Under the pieces are notes generated by a model. The model had not been told where the DNA came from, did not search any database, and saw nothing but the letters and a program-made list of their open reading frames with translations. Of a stretch of 64,000 nucleotides of DNA, positions 47,201-55,751 are shown piece after piece. The DNA comes from Branchiostoma floridae (lineage: Eukaryota; Chordata; Leptocardii; Amphioxiformes; Branchiostomatidae), in the NCBI RefSeq assembly GCF_000003815.2, contig NC_049982.1:30974407-31038406 (forward strand). Direction: 5' to 3'. Both the position numbers and the translations under genes were made by a program. Numbering within the stretch: position 1 is the first letter of the stretch; each line of letters begins with the position of its first letter.

Positions 47201-48574
47201 CAAACAAGGCACTTACCTCCTGTCTTCAGTCCTCTGTAGCGATGATGGTGCTCTCGACTCCTCAGGTCCTCCGGGCGGTGCACTTGCAACTAATCCCAAC
47301 CGCTGATCCACCAGATGTAAGGGTAGTGGTAGTGTGGTAGCTGGTTTCGATGGCGTCCCTTACATGGAGTTCGTGCGATTAGCTGCCGATGTTAGTTCGT
47401 ACACACAAAACCCAAGAAAACACGAGGAGTCGGTGCTACGTCGGTACTTCTTTGTTCACTCTCTCTCTCTGATCTTAACTCTCTCCAATCTCGCTGTGTA
47501 CAATAGTGCTGCTCTCCTATTTATATGTTTCCTTATCTATTAGTGAAAGTTACATTTTTCTGTGTCTTAATCATGATGACTTATATCCTGGGCAGTTGAT
47601 GGGAAGCCACAGGACTGTGTCCCAAATATGGTGATGTCCTTGTACAGATCGTGCTAACTGACCAAAGAGCCCTGCTCCCCACCGGAGGAACGGTGATTAA
47701 CACTCTCCTGGGTAATGGCTCACAGTGTTCCTTGTGCCATCCCAGAACTTAGTGAGAGTGACTTACAAGTTTGGTATCTTCTAGACATGAGTGTACATGC
47801 ACATACTGCACTCTATTACACGTGCATCCGCCGCCATCTTTATTTTGAACATATCATCGTAATGGCAGTCAAAATCCGACGCAAACTGGCCGATTTCGGT
47901 ACAAAATTGTGCTAGTTATCATCGAAAATCGATGACACCTCAATATTTGCAAATGACTCGGTCGTTATGGACAGGTATTTGGTCCTGTGCGGTCCCAATT
48001 TTGGGCGGTCGCGGTCGCGTTGGCCAGATGGTCGCTGTGAAGAGGTCGCTCAATGCTTACGTCAATGGGGTAAATTTTCGGGACCGAGAAAAAGCGGTCG
48101 TAATGGACAGATGGTCGCTGAGAAGAGTTGCTTACTGTTATTACATGTTACCAGCCTGATTAATCTTCAAGATCCCAATCTTAACCCTATTCAAACCGGC
48201 CTTTTGGGCATCCTGGGACGGTTTTTGTGTGACGTAAGTATCACGTCATTATACGATTCTATTGGTTAGAAATGAGAAAACACTCCCGGAAGACTTCAAC
48301 CTGTGTCGCAAAAATGTTACAGAAAATGCTCACAGAATATTGATTAGGTTCTACAGTATGTACTGTTAAAAGTACGTTGGTTCTAACCTTTTCTGTTACG
48401 ATGAGCTGACGCTTCCTTCAGCCGTTTTTGTTGGGGATTATTGACATGATGACGTTTCCACGCCTCCGACGTCACTTTGTCTTTTTTAGTGTCGTCTTCA
48501 CTACCATCCACCATAGCCGATGACACAAGCAGCAGAACCACTGTGGTCCAGATGTAGATCCACCTAAAAGCCAT
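38202..48574 (-). CDS. Peptide gene B: two-cysteine peptide plus candidate amidated peptide
   Basis: Exons 48574-48388, 39787-39680, 39131-39056 and 38217-38202 join in phases 1, 1 and 2 to give 128 aa. The signal peptide is MAFRWIYIWTTVVLLLVSSA plus MVDG. Exon 2 holds EEKRNVQGWPARLGKKATED: cleavage at KR and GKK would give the amidated nonapeptide NVQGWPARL. Exon 3 encodes Cys108 to Cys123, again 14 residues apart (VCHQRYNWWSARWRWVC). The last exon aligns with that of gene A at DNA level but stops early, leaving only SHSSK. Intron 1 holds a complete, recent LTR retrotransposon in the same orientation, so exon 1 and exon 2 are now 8.6 kb apart; correct splicing is not certain. The exon 1 donor (AAAG, then GTTAGA) is weak. 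The role of the product is unknown. Confidence 0.6.
38795..39021. mobile_element. MITE of the 'TTCACCTTTATCC' family, copy 5 (gene B, last intron)
   Basis: CGCTAGTTCACCATTATTCG at the left; ACGGAAATAGGTTACCCTGC and AGATGAAGGTGAGCTG at the right. Same site relative to the two-cysteine exon as in unit A. A separate right-end fragment lies at 38610-38660. Confidence 0.65.
40250..40754 (-). repeat. 3' LTR
   Basis: 505 bp. On the element strand it begins TGTAATAGAGTGCAG and ends CTACCCTTACA. By eye it is identical over its whole length to the copy at 47316-47820. Confidence 0.95.
40755..40765 (-). other. Polypurine tract
   Basis: AAAGGGGAGGA on the element strand directly abuts the 3' LTR, the standard plus-strand primer site. 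Confidence 0.85.
41059..41385 (-). CDS. Third ORF downstream of pol, possible captured host exon
   Basis: 108 aa, GC-rich, between pol and the 3' LTR. It contains MAGFHGSLGTQPCHLRLQDN and KFGTCVQYEDGPGDEFTCAD, with four cysteines in all. It has no signal peptide or transmembrane segment, so it is not an evident envelope gene. A CTTCCCCATACAG acceptor-like site precedes the cysteine-rich part at about 41357. It is either an element-specific ORF3 or a transduced host exon. I do not recognise the domain. Confidence 0.4.
   Translation of the reverse strand: MCVFVPLPHTGTVRMAGFHGSLGTQPCHLRLQDNGLQINLNQDFYSVKVFNAGGTSDRAPGDYRKDHRKFGTCVQYEDGPGDEFTCADESRRRPREEPVKQEKRRNMN
41709..46067 (-). CDS. pol: Pol polyprotein (protease, RT, RNase H, integrase) of Ty3/gypsy element
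   Basis: Read by a -1 shift from gag; the pol frame is open from the slip site at 46067-46073. Its first possible independent codon is a GTG at 45980, from which 1423 residues follow (numbers below). Protease: DTG at 57-59 in CLIDTGSQ. RT: YLDD at 518-521. RNase H: LYIDAS (Asp674), ELLGLKWA and TDNNPL. Integrase zinc finger: His936, His941, Cys971, Cys974. Catalytic triad: Asp1003, Asp1062, Glu1098, with 35 residues between the last two. No stop or frame break occurs, so the enzyme set looks functional. It copies element RNA into DNA and inserts it. No chromodomain is evident; the C-terminus is acidic and proline-rich. Confidence 0.93.
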   Translation of the reverse strand, partial: LTHSATTGPGKRSGQTVGSAVVNDHDSTIVKSINSEVNSEEQQEAAESSRDQVDSIKNDSLLSRTVGGCRIRDVNFEGKTVPCLIDTGSQVTTMTHSCFRMHFGSNGERLKDTASWLRLTAANGLPIKCVGYCELDVTFKGKVLPKRGVIIVEDEGEGPAPGVLGMNVLQGFGDQPTGVDVKDEEQNLDQAWKETIKCIKKQESFARADGRVGLARLAGKDRVTVPAGHEMILFCRTRPGPDGKPYSVLVEPPEAGCLPRDILVARTYAQVRHGRVPVRVANVAEYDIRISHNAVLGELYQAEVQPQGNIEFAEVSQNEIRVDFRSCTKEEEAQVHSSTSIKPKVDLSGADLTEEQKHKLEKFLDEHSDVFSSHKHDFGCTDAVTHRIPTGDSPPIREPYRRIPPALYQEVKQHVNDMLEQGVIRESCSPWASAVVLVRKKDGSLRFCVDYRKLNAKTHKDAFPLPRIEESLDALQGASLFSTLDLASGYWQVKMDEKDREKTAFCLPFGLFEFDRMSMGLTGAPSTFSRLMQRCLGDQNLEILLIYLDDIIVFSKDFDEHLSRLDLVFTRLKSYGLKLRPDKCHLFRRRVKYLGHVVSKDGVATDPEKCSALRDWPVPKTSRDVKSFVAFCSYYRRFVKDFSKIAAPLHRLTAGKKKDQRNPPPFVWTDDCQKAFDTLRQHLMSADVLAYPDYSLPFVLYIDASHEGLGAVLSQVQDGKEKVIAYGSRGLRPAERNMENYSLFKLELLGLKWAVTEKFKDHLYGSKFTVYTDNNPLAHLNTAQLGAIEQRWVARLANFNFEIKYRPGKDNANADILSRLADRNNVDQESDDRVTVTAQVTKIFCDRYRPTSKPTLPEKIVKEPLSDQEPGAPLSGYTKTRLAQQQQDDPTLERVHHYVKRGRLPNDRERNLETPDVHKVLQQWERLHLRNDVLYRTAYDSAAQEGRWQLVLPAALKQEVFSLVHSQAGHFGASRVIDLLRMRFYWPGMDADVRHWVRTCERCCLRKTRIPNNRSPLVSIKTSAPLEIVAMDFLKVEQSSSGHENILVITDHFTKFSVAVATKDQTAPTTAKALWKHFIMPYGFPRRLHSDQGANFQSSTIRELCKLYGAAQSRTTPYHAPGNGQCERFNRTLLNMLGTLTSEQKRRWTEYLPDLVHSYNNTVHSTTGYSPYFLMFGRQARLPIDLTLGTDLNDTQDEEMTYDEWVKDHWKRYKYAYDVAKEHSDAAKASQKKNYDRTAKTSPLLPGERVLILNKKFRGRHKLKDRWEAIPHVVDSQPNEDMPVYVVSPERGEGPTRTLHRDMLTPCTFAPREVKRRKRRDPPTNEIPVDGINDTEGNHEGSDDDNDDQEIPVLLINEPVAPVNVPIAPIVNVPVDNPDIPPPDPVEVIPDQPDDEERNRYPIRANRGVPPDRYGNWQNRIEASPTGTVESFRQRATGFLHSMFQILVDGIL
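46028..46061 (-). promoter_or_regulatory. Frameshift-stimulating hairpin
   Basis: On the element strand CACTCCGC (46061-46054) pairs perfectly with GCGGAGTG (46035-46028). The loop can form a second ACCA/TGGT stem around CGGGCCC. The stem starts five bases after the slippery heptamer, the usual spacing for -1 frameshift stimulators. Confidence 0.75.
46064..47125 (-). CDS. gag: Gag of Ty3/gypsy element
   Basis: 353 residues starting MMDNQNANDEVPNGQ, with five VDPNAP-type hexad repeats (residues about 17-47), then a retrotransposon gag/capsid region with FDRKLPKFTGTG and YSRVQLSRESLQKYALALQE. A CCHC zinc knuckle CNRCDQVGHIERYC binds the element RNA. It forms the particle in which reverse transcription occurs. 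The stop codon TAA (46066-46064) overlaps the frameshift signal. Confidence 0.9.
   Translation of the reverse strand: MMDNQNANDEVPNGQNAPVDPNAPVDPNAPVDPNAPVDPNAPVDPNPPINQNVPANPQLAGLNVGLGYTPFDRKLPKFTGTGTSMTVEEWIDEVEGAFQLFNVPAGHRAGLLYRQLEGEARRQVNVLSNGDRADVERLKDRLIEAFGDTAPVSVIMGQFYSRVQLSRESLQKYALALQELLKRADRRRGEPLADNDVILRDRFLDGIRDEWLRRQLRREVMRAPADNPITFREIKEEAFHLSGEWGASTRPVQTQQMSMGGEADELSRLRMDTARALEDIRKEIARLVVRPAPMNVNNQAARGPTGPFPRNRRDPASGRPICNRCDQVGHIERYCRSDGRQDVRLANPAVNPN
46067..46073 (-). promoter_or_regulatory. -1 ribosomal frameshift slippery site
   Basis: C CCA AAC in the gag frame (X XXY YYZ rule), immediately followed by the gag TAA. Slipping back one base continues directly into the pol frame. 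Confidence 0.82.
47296..47313 (-). other. Primer-binding-site candidate
   Basis: Two bases inside the 5' LTR the element strand reads TGGTGGATCAGCGGTTGG, starting with the TGG expected opposite a tRNA CCA end. The tRNA was not identified. Confidence 0.6.
47316..47820 (-). repeat. 5' LTR
   Basis: 505 bp, matching 40250-40754 throughout. It should carry the promoter and the start of the element RNA on the reverse strand. Confidence 0.95.
47865..48130. repeat. Dispersed repeat that hosts the LTR element
   Basis: Inverse copy of 30370-30545 (CGCGGTCGCGTTGGCCAGAT, TTACGTCAATGGGGTAAAT, ACCGAGAAAAAGCGGTCG). Short ORFs across it are not genes. Confidence 0.6.
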
Positions 48575-49539
48575 GCTGGCTTGATATGAAAGGTTCTAGA
48601 GTGTTTGATAGTGCAGTCACGAGCGCATTGGTGCTCCCATGTATTTTGTGTGACTTATAGCTAGTCCTGTGACCATTTATCATTCGAAGGTCGCGGCTAT
48701 TCATAGTGCACAGATAACTGTTATCCGCAAGAGGCACATGAATAGTTTTTAATTAGAAACATTACCACTTCAAAGAATCAGGTGCATTTAATGTCCATAG
48801 TTTCACACACCGTACAACATTTTGCCTTTTTTCATAGCCCATTTCAGGCTAAGGTCACAACCGGGGCCCGGCCAGGCTGTTTGTGGAAACGAAAACTAGA
48901 AATGTATACGTAAAAATATGCACAAATAGTGCACACGACTATTCTCTTTACGTTTTGTGTAGTTTTGTGTCTTTTCGTTCCCGGAAGCTGCCCGGCCGGG
49001 CCCCGGTTTGGAAATGTCACTTGAAGAAGGCCTTCAAGAGCTTCGATGTCCCATCCTATATTCCGTTTTCTATTATCATAAATAATCATTCTTCTTACAT
49101 TGATTTGATTATATGAATTCTCTGGAAAAATCAAAACTAATAGAAGAGTGCGAATGAAAAAGAGTTTGACCCACCCAAAAGTTGAACAAATGACCGAACA
49201 CATAGAGTATAAATACAGAACAATAGATTCTTCATTTTTGTGCTTTAATAGCTTCTTCTCGGGAACTGAAATTGACAATTGCATAATATCTTTTCCAATG
49301 TTTTTCTGTCTTAAATCTGCATGTAGTTGCTAATTTTGCATCTGCTTTTTAATATGTATACGATTTTCAGCATGGCTGAAAGCTTTTTTTTTTCTTTTGC
49401 AAAGGCCAAAAACTGATGCAAGCAGATGCTAGGAACTAGTTTCATTTTTGCGCCATTTTCTCCTCAATAGTGAGTAAGTAATAGTGAGTGAGTGAGTAAG
49501 AGCAAGTTAGTGAGCTCTTCGGAGCGGGTGTTTCCATAA

Positions 49540-49890
49540 AATGAATGAAAGGACAACACAACAGGAGAACATAACGGACAAATTGCGATTGTATTTTGTT
49601 CAATGTTGTTACAACAAGAGTTAGTATTGTTTTCCTAGGGTAAGGTAATCTACTTTGTTGCTTGCGACAACGGCCGCTGGTTGCACCCTTGCGATTTACT
49701 CATATTCTATTATACTCATATACTAGACTCAATTGAGGAAATGTCTATATCACGTCGTTTCGTGTACGTGAAACATAACGCCTTCACTAGTGACAGGCAC
49801 CCTCTAAACATATTCCAAGCATTGTTTACTCATAGTCCAGATGATTTGATAACATGGATACATACACATATAGATATATAAGGGCTTATA
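49540..49890. repeat. Relic of a family-2 3' region between peptide genes B and C
   Basis: Blocks ACAGACAAATGGCAATTG-like, TTGTTTTCCTAGGGTAAGGT, GGCCGCTGGTTGCACCCTTG and GTGTACGTGAAACATAACGC follow the order seen 3' of gene D (53870-54430) and, in part, gene E (59060-59590). No family-2 exon was found next to it. Confidence 0.55.
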
Positions 49891-51225
49891 GAAAACCGCC
49901 CATAGTAATATATATATATATAATACTGTAGACCGTTTTTATATAAGCCCACTTTCTGTACTTGTGTCAACTTGATTACACCTTCATATACTTCAAACTA
50001 AGCTGCAACACCAATTTGATGAGACACGATCTAATAGGATTGTACAGTATGCAAACTACCAGACAATCTGCTGTCATTTCCGTCATTGAATTAGCATACT
50101 AACGACGAAAGTAACCCATGACGTAATACGGGATACCTATAAACTATCATGCCGTGACCAGTTAGTTTATTAATTCATTTATCTATGTTGACTAGCTGCT
50201 GTGCAAGTTTCCTCTTTTTCTAATTACCGTATTTTTTTTTTTACATATTTCAATGATTTCTTATATTCCATATGCTGTAGAGGAGCATACGGGCTTTTAT
50301 TCATTGACGCAATCGAAAGTACAGCGACTTATCACCGACTAAAAACATATACAAAATTAATCTTCTGAAAATTCTTGTTACTAAACAATGCAGGCTAACG
50401 TGAGTATATCCATAAAATCATTCACATTTCTTTCCGCTTGTTCTGATAAAGAACTTAATATTTTCAGTTCAACAGATAAATTAAACTACATTCTGGGAGG
50501 AGATAGCCGTAACTGTGTACAAGTAAGTAAATATATCAAAGAATGTTTAGACCTTGATAATAGCCTTCGGCTAGATGGGTAGCCCTGGCTGTATTTCTCA
50601 CTATACAGACGAATACATCTAATGAAAAACCTTAGACATTTCCAAATTTGGGCCTGCTAATTAGGGATTTTTTCTCTGTTGCAGGATGAGTCAGTTACAG
50701 ACGCCCACCTGCACGATCCCAGAATGCATTCATTTCAAGCTGGAGTTCGTTGTCACTAAAAAGATGATGAAAAAAAAAACAATTATAAAGAAATGTAGAG
50801 TGTTACATCACCTTCAAAATCATTCAAATAATTTTGGCTGAATGTCGTACCCCCAGACATAACAGATGTGTGTGTTTAGTAATTTAGATCAATCCCAGCT
50901 ATATCCCCCTCCCCAATACGGAGACGGTTGACCAGCTGTCCATGGACTGTACCACACAACTTTCAGGAGTAGGGGTGTCGGTATTTAATGCTTCAGTTGC
51001 AGGGGTCCCCAAATGACAATATTTAGTCGAAGCCTTCACGTTGCAATATTTTGAAGACGACGGTTATAAGTTACCCCGTGAACTAGCGAAATACTTCAAC
51101 CGCCTTGTAATCAAGGTGTTGCCAAGAATTACAGTATATGCATTACGTTTTGCCATAGCCTTGTTGAAAACCCTTCGACAAACAAACAAGCAGGCAAACA
51201 ACAACATGCCACGAACTTGACCTTA

Positions 51226-51443
51226 TGCTAGTTCACCTTTTTCCGTGGAGTTACCTATATCCCTAGTTTTTGAAAACAGGGTTTACCGGCATTGGGGGAT
51301 ATCAAGGCTACGAATGGTTAATTCAAATTGTAATATATTCAAAATATTGTAGTTAGTCTTAAACTATTGCACCGTCTGTTGACTCAATTTCTCAGAATAA
51401 AGATAACGGAAATAAGTTACCCTGCGGATAAAGGTGAACTAGC
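51226..51443. mobile_element. MITE of the 'TTCACCTTTATCC' family, copy 6 (unit C)
   Basis: GCTAGTTCACCTTTTTCCGT at the left; ACGGAAATAAGTTACCCTGC and GGATAAAGGTGAACTAGCG at the right. About 30 bases from the damaged two-cysteine exon. Confidence 0.65.
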
Positions 51444-51714
51444 GATACAAAAGTGAAGACAAGACACTGACCTACAATCCATCTCCATCGTCCAGACCGT
51501 GAGTTGTATTTCTGATCACAATCGCCTAGGGTTCTGGTACACCGACCTGTACATACATACAGTATGTATAGACACAGCTATGACATATAACAATTCCACA
51601 TTCGTAAAATACGCTTCTAAACTGCGTCTTTTTTTTCAATTTCCCAAAACACCCTGTTTTGTTTAAATAGATAGAGGTGAACTAGCGATACAAAGTGAAG
51701 ATAAAACCACGACG

Positions 51715-51984
51715 ACCATGTACAACCACGACGCACCTGCACCACTCAACAGTCTACTTCCTGAACCCTATATACATCGACGTGAAACCCGCCTGTCTAC
51801 ATCTCAACACTGCAACGCCTTGGAGCCTGTGAAATCAGCTACTACATCGCACCGCCGTACCTTCCTCACGGCCACAACAAAACTCTGGAACTTACTGCCT
51901 CAGCACATAGTGACACTTAGGGACAAACAGAAGTTTAAGACAAGTATCAACAACCACTTCAGCGACCTACGTCAGCGCCCTTAA
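51715..51984 (+). pseudogene. RT C-terminal fragment of a non-LTR retrotransposon
   Basis: 88 codons including RRETRLSTSQHCNALEPVKS and a TKLWNLLPQHI box, the usual end of CR1/L2-type ORFs. 5'-truncated. It is inserted between the two copies of the two-cysteine exon of unit C. Confidence 0.65.
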
Positions 51985-53229
51985 GGACAGCTGCTAATGC
52001 TGAAGATCGGAGTATGACTACATAGATAAAAAAAAAAAACACTGACCTGCAAACCCATCTCCACCGTGCAGACCACCAGTTGTATTTCTGATAACAGGCG
52101 CTTTGTTCTCTGATATGTAGATCTGTACATGTAGACAGAAACAATGAAATATGACATTTCAACATTCAACACAAGTTTGCAAATATCGATTCAGATTGAT
52201 ATTTGCGAAAAACGTTCAAAATCTTTTATTTCTTATTTCCGGCGTTCTTTCAACGTGCACCCAAAACATTTTACTGAAAGAGTAGTTAACAGAACATTAT
52301 TTTCGTTCAGATCTGTCTGCAACTTCTAGACCGCATTCAAAGAAGAATTCGTCCTGGCCATTGGCAATCAGTTAGCATCTAAGCTTGACCCTCTCTCACA
52401 CAGGCGAATCGTTACAACCCTGTTCCTTTTACCGGTAATTCCATAGCTGTTGGTCCAATGATCTCCGGTGAAAGCCTTTCAGCGCAACACCATAGGTTTT
52501 CTTCATACTCACATTACTACACTATTTAATTGCCGGTTTCCAAGCCCTTCTACAGCAACAGTTGATTTCCCCGAACAGCGAAATCATGTAACTCTCTTAA
52601 CGACAACTATGTCCTTACTGTCTACAACTTATCAGCCTTCAAAACAAATGTCCACCGCTATCTCCGTGCATAATTATTTCCAACTCCTTAGTTTATTGCC
52701 TTGTACTGGTCTTTTGACCTTGCTTTGAACAATCTCGTTGAAATATTCGACAGTATGTACTTTTAAAAGAACATTGGTACAAACCTTTTCCTGAACGGAT
52801 AAACGGATCAACCTTACGTTAAACGGATGTGTCCGTCAGCCGATTTTGTTGGAGATATTTCACAAGATGACGTTTCCACGCCTTCGACGTCACTTTGTCT
52901 CTATTAGTGTCGTCTTCACTGCCGTTCATCATCGTCAATGCCACGAGCAAAAGAAACACTGTGGTCCAGATGTAGACCCACCTAGGCGCCATGCTGGTTT
53001 GGTATGAAAGGTTCTAGACACGCACTTATTTACTGTTTGATAGTGCAGTCATGAGCTCAATGGTGCTCCATGCAATTACGTGTAACTTATAACTAGTCCT
53101 GTGACCATTTAGAATTCTAAGGTCATGAATATTCACAAAAAAACTCTTATTCAAAGGAAAAAGGTTTTGAATCAGCAAAAATACCAATCAAAGAATAGTT
53201 TTCCAAGTTTCCAATGAGCTCGCACATCA

Positions 53230-53329
53230 NNNNNNNNNNNNNNNNNNNNNNNNNNNNNNNNNNNNNNNNNNNNNNNNNNNNNNNNNNNNNNNNNNNNNNN
53301 NNNNNNNNNNNNNNNNNNNNNNNNNNNNN
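53230..53329. other. Assembly gap (100 N)
   Basis: Exactly 100 N, a conventional placeholder; the true length is unknown. It lies beside a long tetranucleotide repeat. Confidence 1.
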
Positions 53330-53456
53330 GATAAAAGGATACTCGATATTACTACCTGTATATCAGGGCTCCTTATACGCGGATAAGCGAGTGAAATGAC
53401 CTCTGTAGTAAGGGTGTGTGTGTCTATGTGTGATAAAGTGCTAAAATCATAAGATC

Positions 53457-53605
53457 GAGTGAGTGAGTGAGTGAGTGAGTGAGTGAGTGAGTGAGTGAGT
53501 GAGTGAGTGAGTGAGTGAGTGAGTGAGTGAATGAGGGAATGAGTGAGTGAGTGAGTGAGTGAGTGAGTGGGTGGGTGAGTGTGTGAGTGAGTGAGTGCAC
53601 GAGTG
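53457..53605. repeat. (GAGT)n microsatellite
   Basis: More than 30 GAGT units with few interruptions. Reverse-strand Leu-Thr-His-Ser ORFs here are artefacts. Confidence 0.95.
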
Positions 53606-53915
53606 AATAAATGTTCAGTATGTCGTCTTTTTCTAAATATTTCAATACCTATAGGCCAAAATTGCATTCGTTAAGTGGTTCTTTCTCAAAAGTTAAATTT
53701 AGGAGACAATGCCCTCTTTGTTTGCATAGAATACCCGGCAAACCATTGTATGGCGTAACACACCACTAGCCATACGGACCGTGTACTGTCAGAGATTCGA
53801 ACTAAGCATCTCCATGGTCAACAAACACACCACCAATATAGTATTTTATTTCTATCAAAATAGAAAGGAAAAGAATGGACAGAATCAGAAGACAACAGAC
53901 AAATGGCAATTGAAC

Positions 53916-53921
53916 TTTATT
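53916..53921 (-). other. Poly(A) signal downstream of gene D
   Basis: AATAAA on the reverse strand within a block conserved 3' of gene E (59071-59076). It lies about 1 kb beyond the 78-base candidate exon. Confidence 0.5.
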
Positions 53922-54897
53922 ATATCTTGTAACGACAAAAGCTTATATTGTTTTCCTAGGGTAAGGTAATATTCTTGTGTTCTTTCTAGAGAAATTCGTC
54001 TTCTTATTCACCTTTATTTCACTCCTGTGTACAGTTGAAACGTGTTTAAATGCTTATCTTTATGTTTAGTATTGTACATATAAGATTAAATGTATTCCAT
54101 GTAAATATTGTGGTTGCTTCTACAGCCTAATTATTTCAAAGCTATCGAAAAGCAATTAAAAACTGTTCTGTTATGTTGCTAAGTTTATATCGTGCGACAT
54201 CGGCCGTTGGTTGCACACTTGCGATTTAGTTATGTTCTCAACTTGCAAAGCTGCCGTACTACATTGTACTGTAAGTCAGAGCTTTATTACAAAATAAACT
54301 CATTTGCCTGCATTTCTATATCACGATGTTCCGTTTACGTGAAACACAAGCACTTAACGCCTTCACTAATGACTGTCATTGTCTAAACATTTAAGAATCG
54401 TTTACTCATAGTTCATGTAGATTTGATAATATATGAATGACATCTTCTACGAAACCAAGAACTGATGCGAGCGTGCGAAGTGAAAAAAAAATAGACAAAA
54501 CTTACATTTATCATAAAATCTAAGTTGTAAGGAAGGCTTATCAAATGACATAATATACTAGTTGTATAAATGTATACTGCTCAAAAGATTCTTCATCTGA
54601 AAGATTTTTCGTTCATACTCGTATCTTTTTTGGTCTGGAAATATACGTTGGCATTCTATAACATTACGTTTTATCTTTTTCGTTTCCGAAACTTATGGCA
54701 TACATTTCTTTATTTTGCTGTTAGTTTATTCGATTTACATTATTGTTAAAACTAGTCGAAAATTAATGATTCCGGGGATCATCCATTTAATCACATCAAA
54801 ATGGCCGTATCAGAGAGAACCTAATGACTTCCCTAGTAAACTTCAGCGGTTTCCACATTTACGGTTTGAATGCTACAGTAACCATTCTGTGTCATCT

Positions 54898-54975
54898 TTA
54901 GGTAGCCCAAGGATTGGATGAACACATCTTGACGTCATCCACATAGGCAGTCTTTACCCATGATTTGGCGGGCGC
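54898..54975 (-). CDS. Candidate alternative terminal exon of the gene D unit
   Basis: Acceptor ATTTCAG followed by 25 codons and TAA in phase 0: KSWVKTAYVDD, then a single Cys and SSNPWAT. The copy at 60015-60092 has the same length, the same Cys, and a stop at the same place spelt TGA. Codon-wise differences between the copies are concentrated at third positions towards the end. The upstream exon of gene D ends in phase 2, which does not fit this frame; a phase-2 join would stop after about seven codons. The partner exon is unknown. Confidence 0.4.
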   Translation of the reverse strand, partial: APAKSWVKTAYVDDVKMCSSNPWAT

Positions 54976-55289
54976 CTGAAATAGATCAAGAAAAAGGGTA
55001 AAAGTAAGATTATAATATCAATAATGAGACAAAGTATAAATGAAATATCCCTGTGCTTTAAGTTTAGGCTTAACTTCCAGTACTTTCGATACCTAAAGGC
55101 CCAAATCAACCTTGACTTTCGGGCCCACGGCCTCTATACATATACCAAATGCTATTTCAATCTATACGATATTGTTGTGGATACATACACAGAGAGAAAG
55201 AGAGAGGGACAGAGAGAGAGAGAGACAGAGACAGAGAGACATGCAGAGAGAGAGGCCAAAAAATTTGCCTTAATTTATCATTCTGGCAA

Positions 55290-55716
55290 GGCCGTGTTGA
55301 TTGGATTATATGCGTGAAATCAATTTTCTGCAAATTTTTCGGCCAGCACCCCCCCACCACCCACCCCCCCAAAACACACACACACATTAAAAATTTTACC
55401 ATACCGTACATTTTACAAATCAGCTTAAAAATGAGCAAATAGATTGCAAAACTAAACGGCTGTTACTGTTTTTGAGCTCGAGAGTCAGTCCCAAAGTCAA
55501 AGAAGAAGTAACATAACAAAAGAATATATTATCCGGCATACCATACTCTGTGCATGTGTTTAGTCATTTATTCAACATTCCTGACCACTTATTTATAACA
55601 TCTCACAAGGAAGGCAACTTTCTGAATAAACTTTTTTTTTCATTATTCGCATGCTCACATGTTATTTTTTCAGTCCCATCCATGCCATCCATATGCTAGT
55701 TAAATAAAAGATGGCC
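55290..55716. mobile_element. PIF/Harbinger-like MITE, copy 5
   Basis: GGCCGTGTTGATTGGATTAT at the left; CCATCCATATGCTAG and ATGGCC at the right; right flank TAA. The copy at 60381-60729 occupies the same site in unit E. Confidence 0.6.
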
Positions 55717-55751
55717 TAATGACAAGAAAAAGACAACTCCTTTTATGATAA

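Larger units (their letters stand above)
40250..47820 (-). mobile_element. Complete Ty3/gypsy LTR retrotransposon, 7571 bp
   Basis: Two 505-bp LTRs without a visible difference, TG...CA ends, a polypurine tract, a primer-binding-site candidate, gag with a zinc knuckle and an intact pol (PR-RT-RNase H-INT). RNase H before integrase is the Ty3/gypsy order. The flanks share CGTG at 40246-40249 and 47821-47824 (ACGTG if the LTR end is read one base shorter). It sits in intron 1 of peptide gene B, within an older dispersed repeat. Nothing in it looks decayed. Confidence 0.95.
50695..52992 (-). pseudogene. Peptide gene C: third family-1 unit, partly decayed
   Basis: Exon 1 (52992-52819) encodes MAPRWVYIWTTVFLLLVALT and continues to 57 aa, but reaches TAA before any donor; GTAAGG and GTTTGT donors lie just after it. 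Two copies of the two-cysteine exon follow. 52122-52047 is intact (ACYQKYNWWSARWRWVC); 51546-51472 has lost one base, which removes the second Cys and breaks the phase. The last exon 50755-50695 is intact (NAFWDRAGGRL). A non-LTR fragment lies between the two copies of the two-cysteine exon and the last exon. Either exon 1 alone makes a short secreted peptide or the unit is a pseudogene. The intact downstream exons suggest the damage is recent or that splicing differs from my model. Confidence 0.5.

Noticed and set aside
53227-53667. Reverse ORFs of Leu-Thr-His-Ser repeats, partly through N
   Set aside because: Produced by the GAGT microsatellite and a gap.
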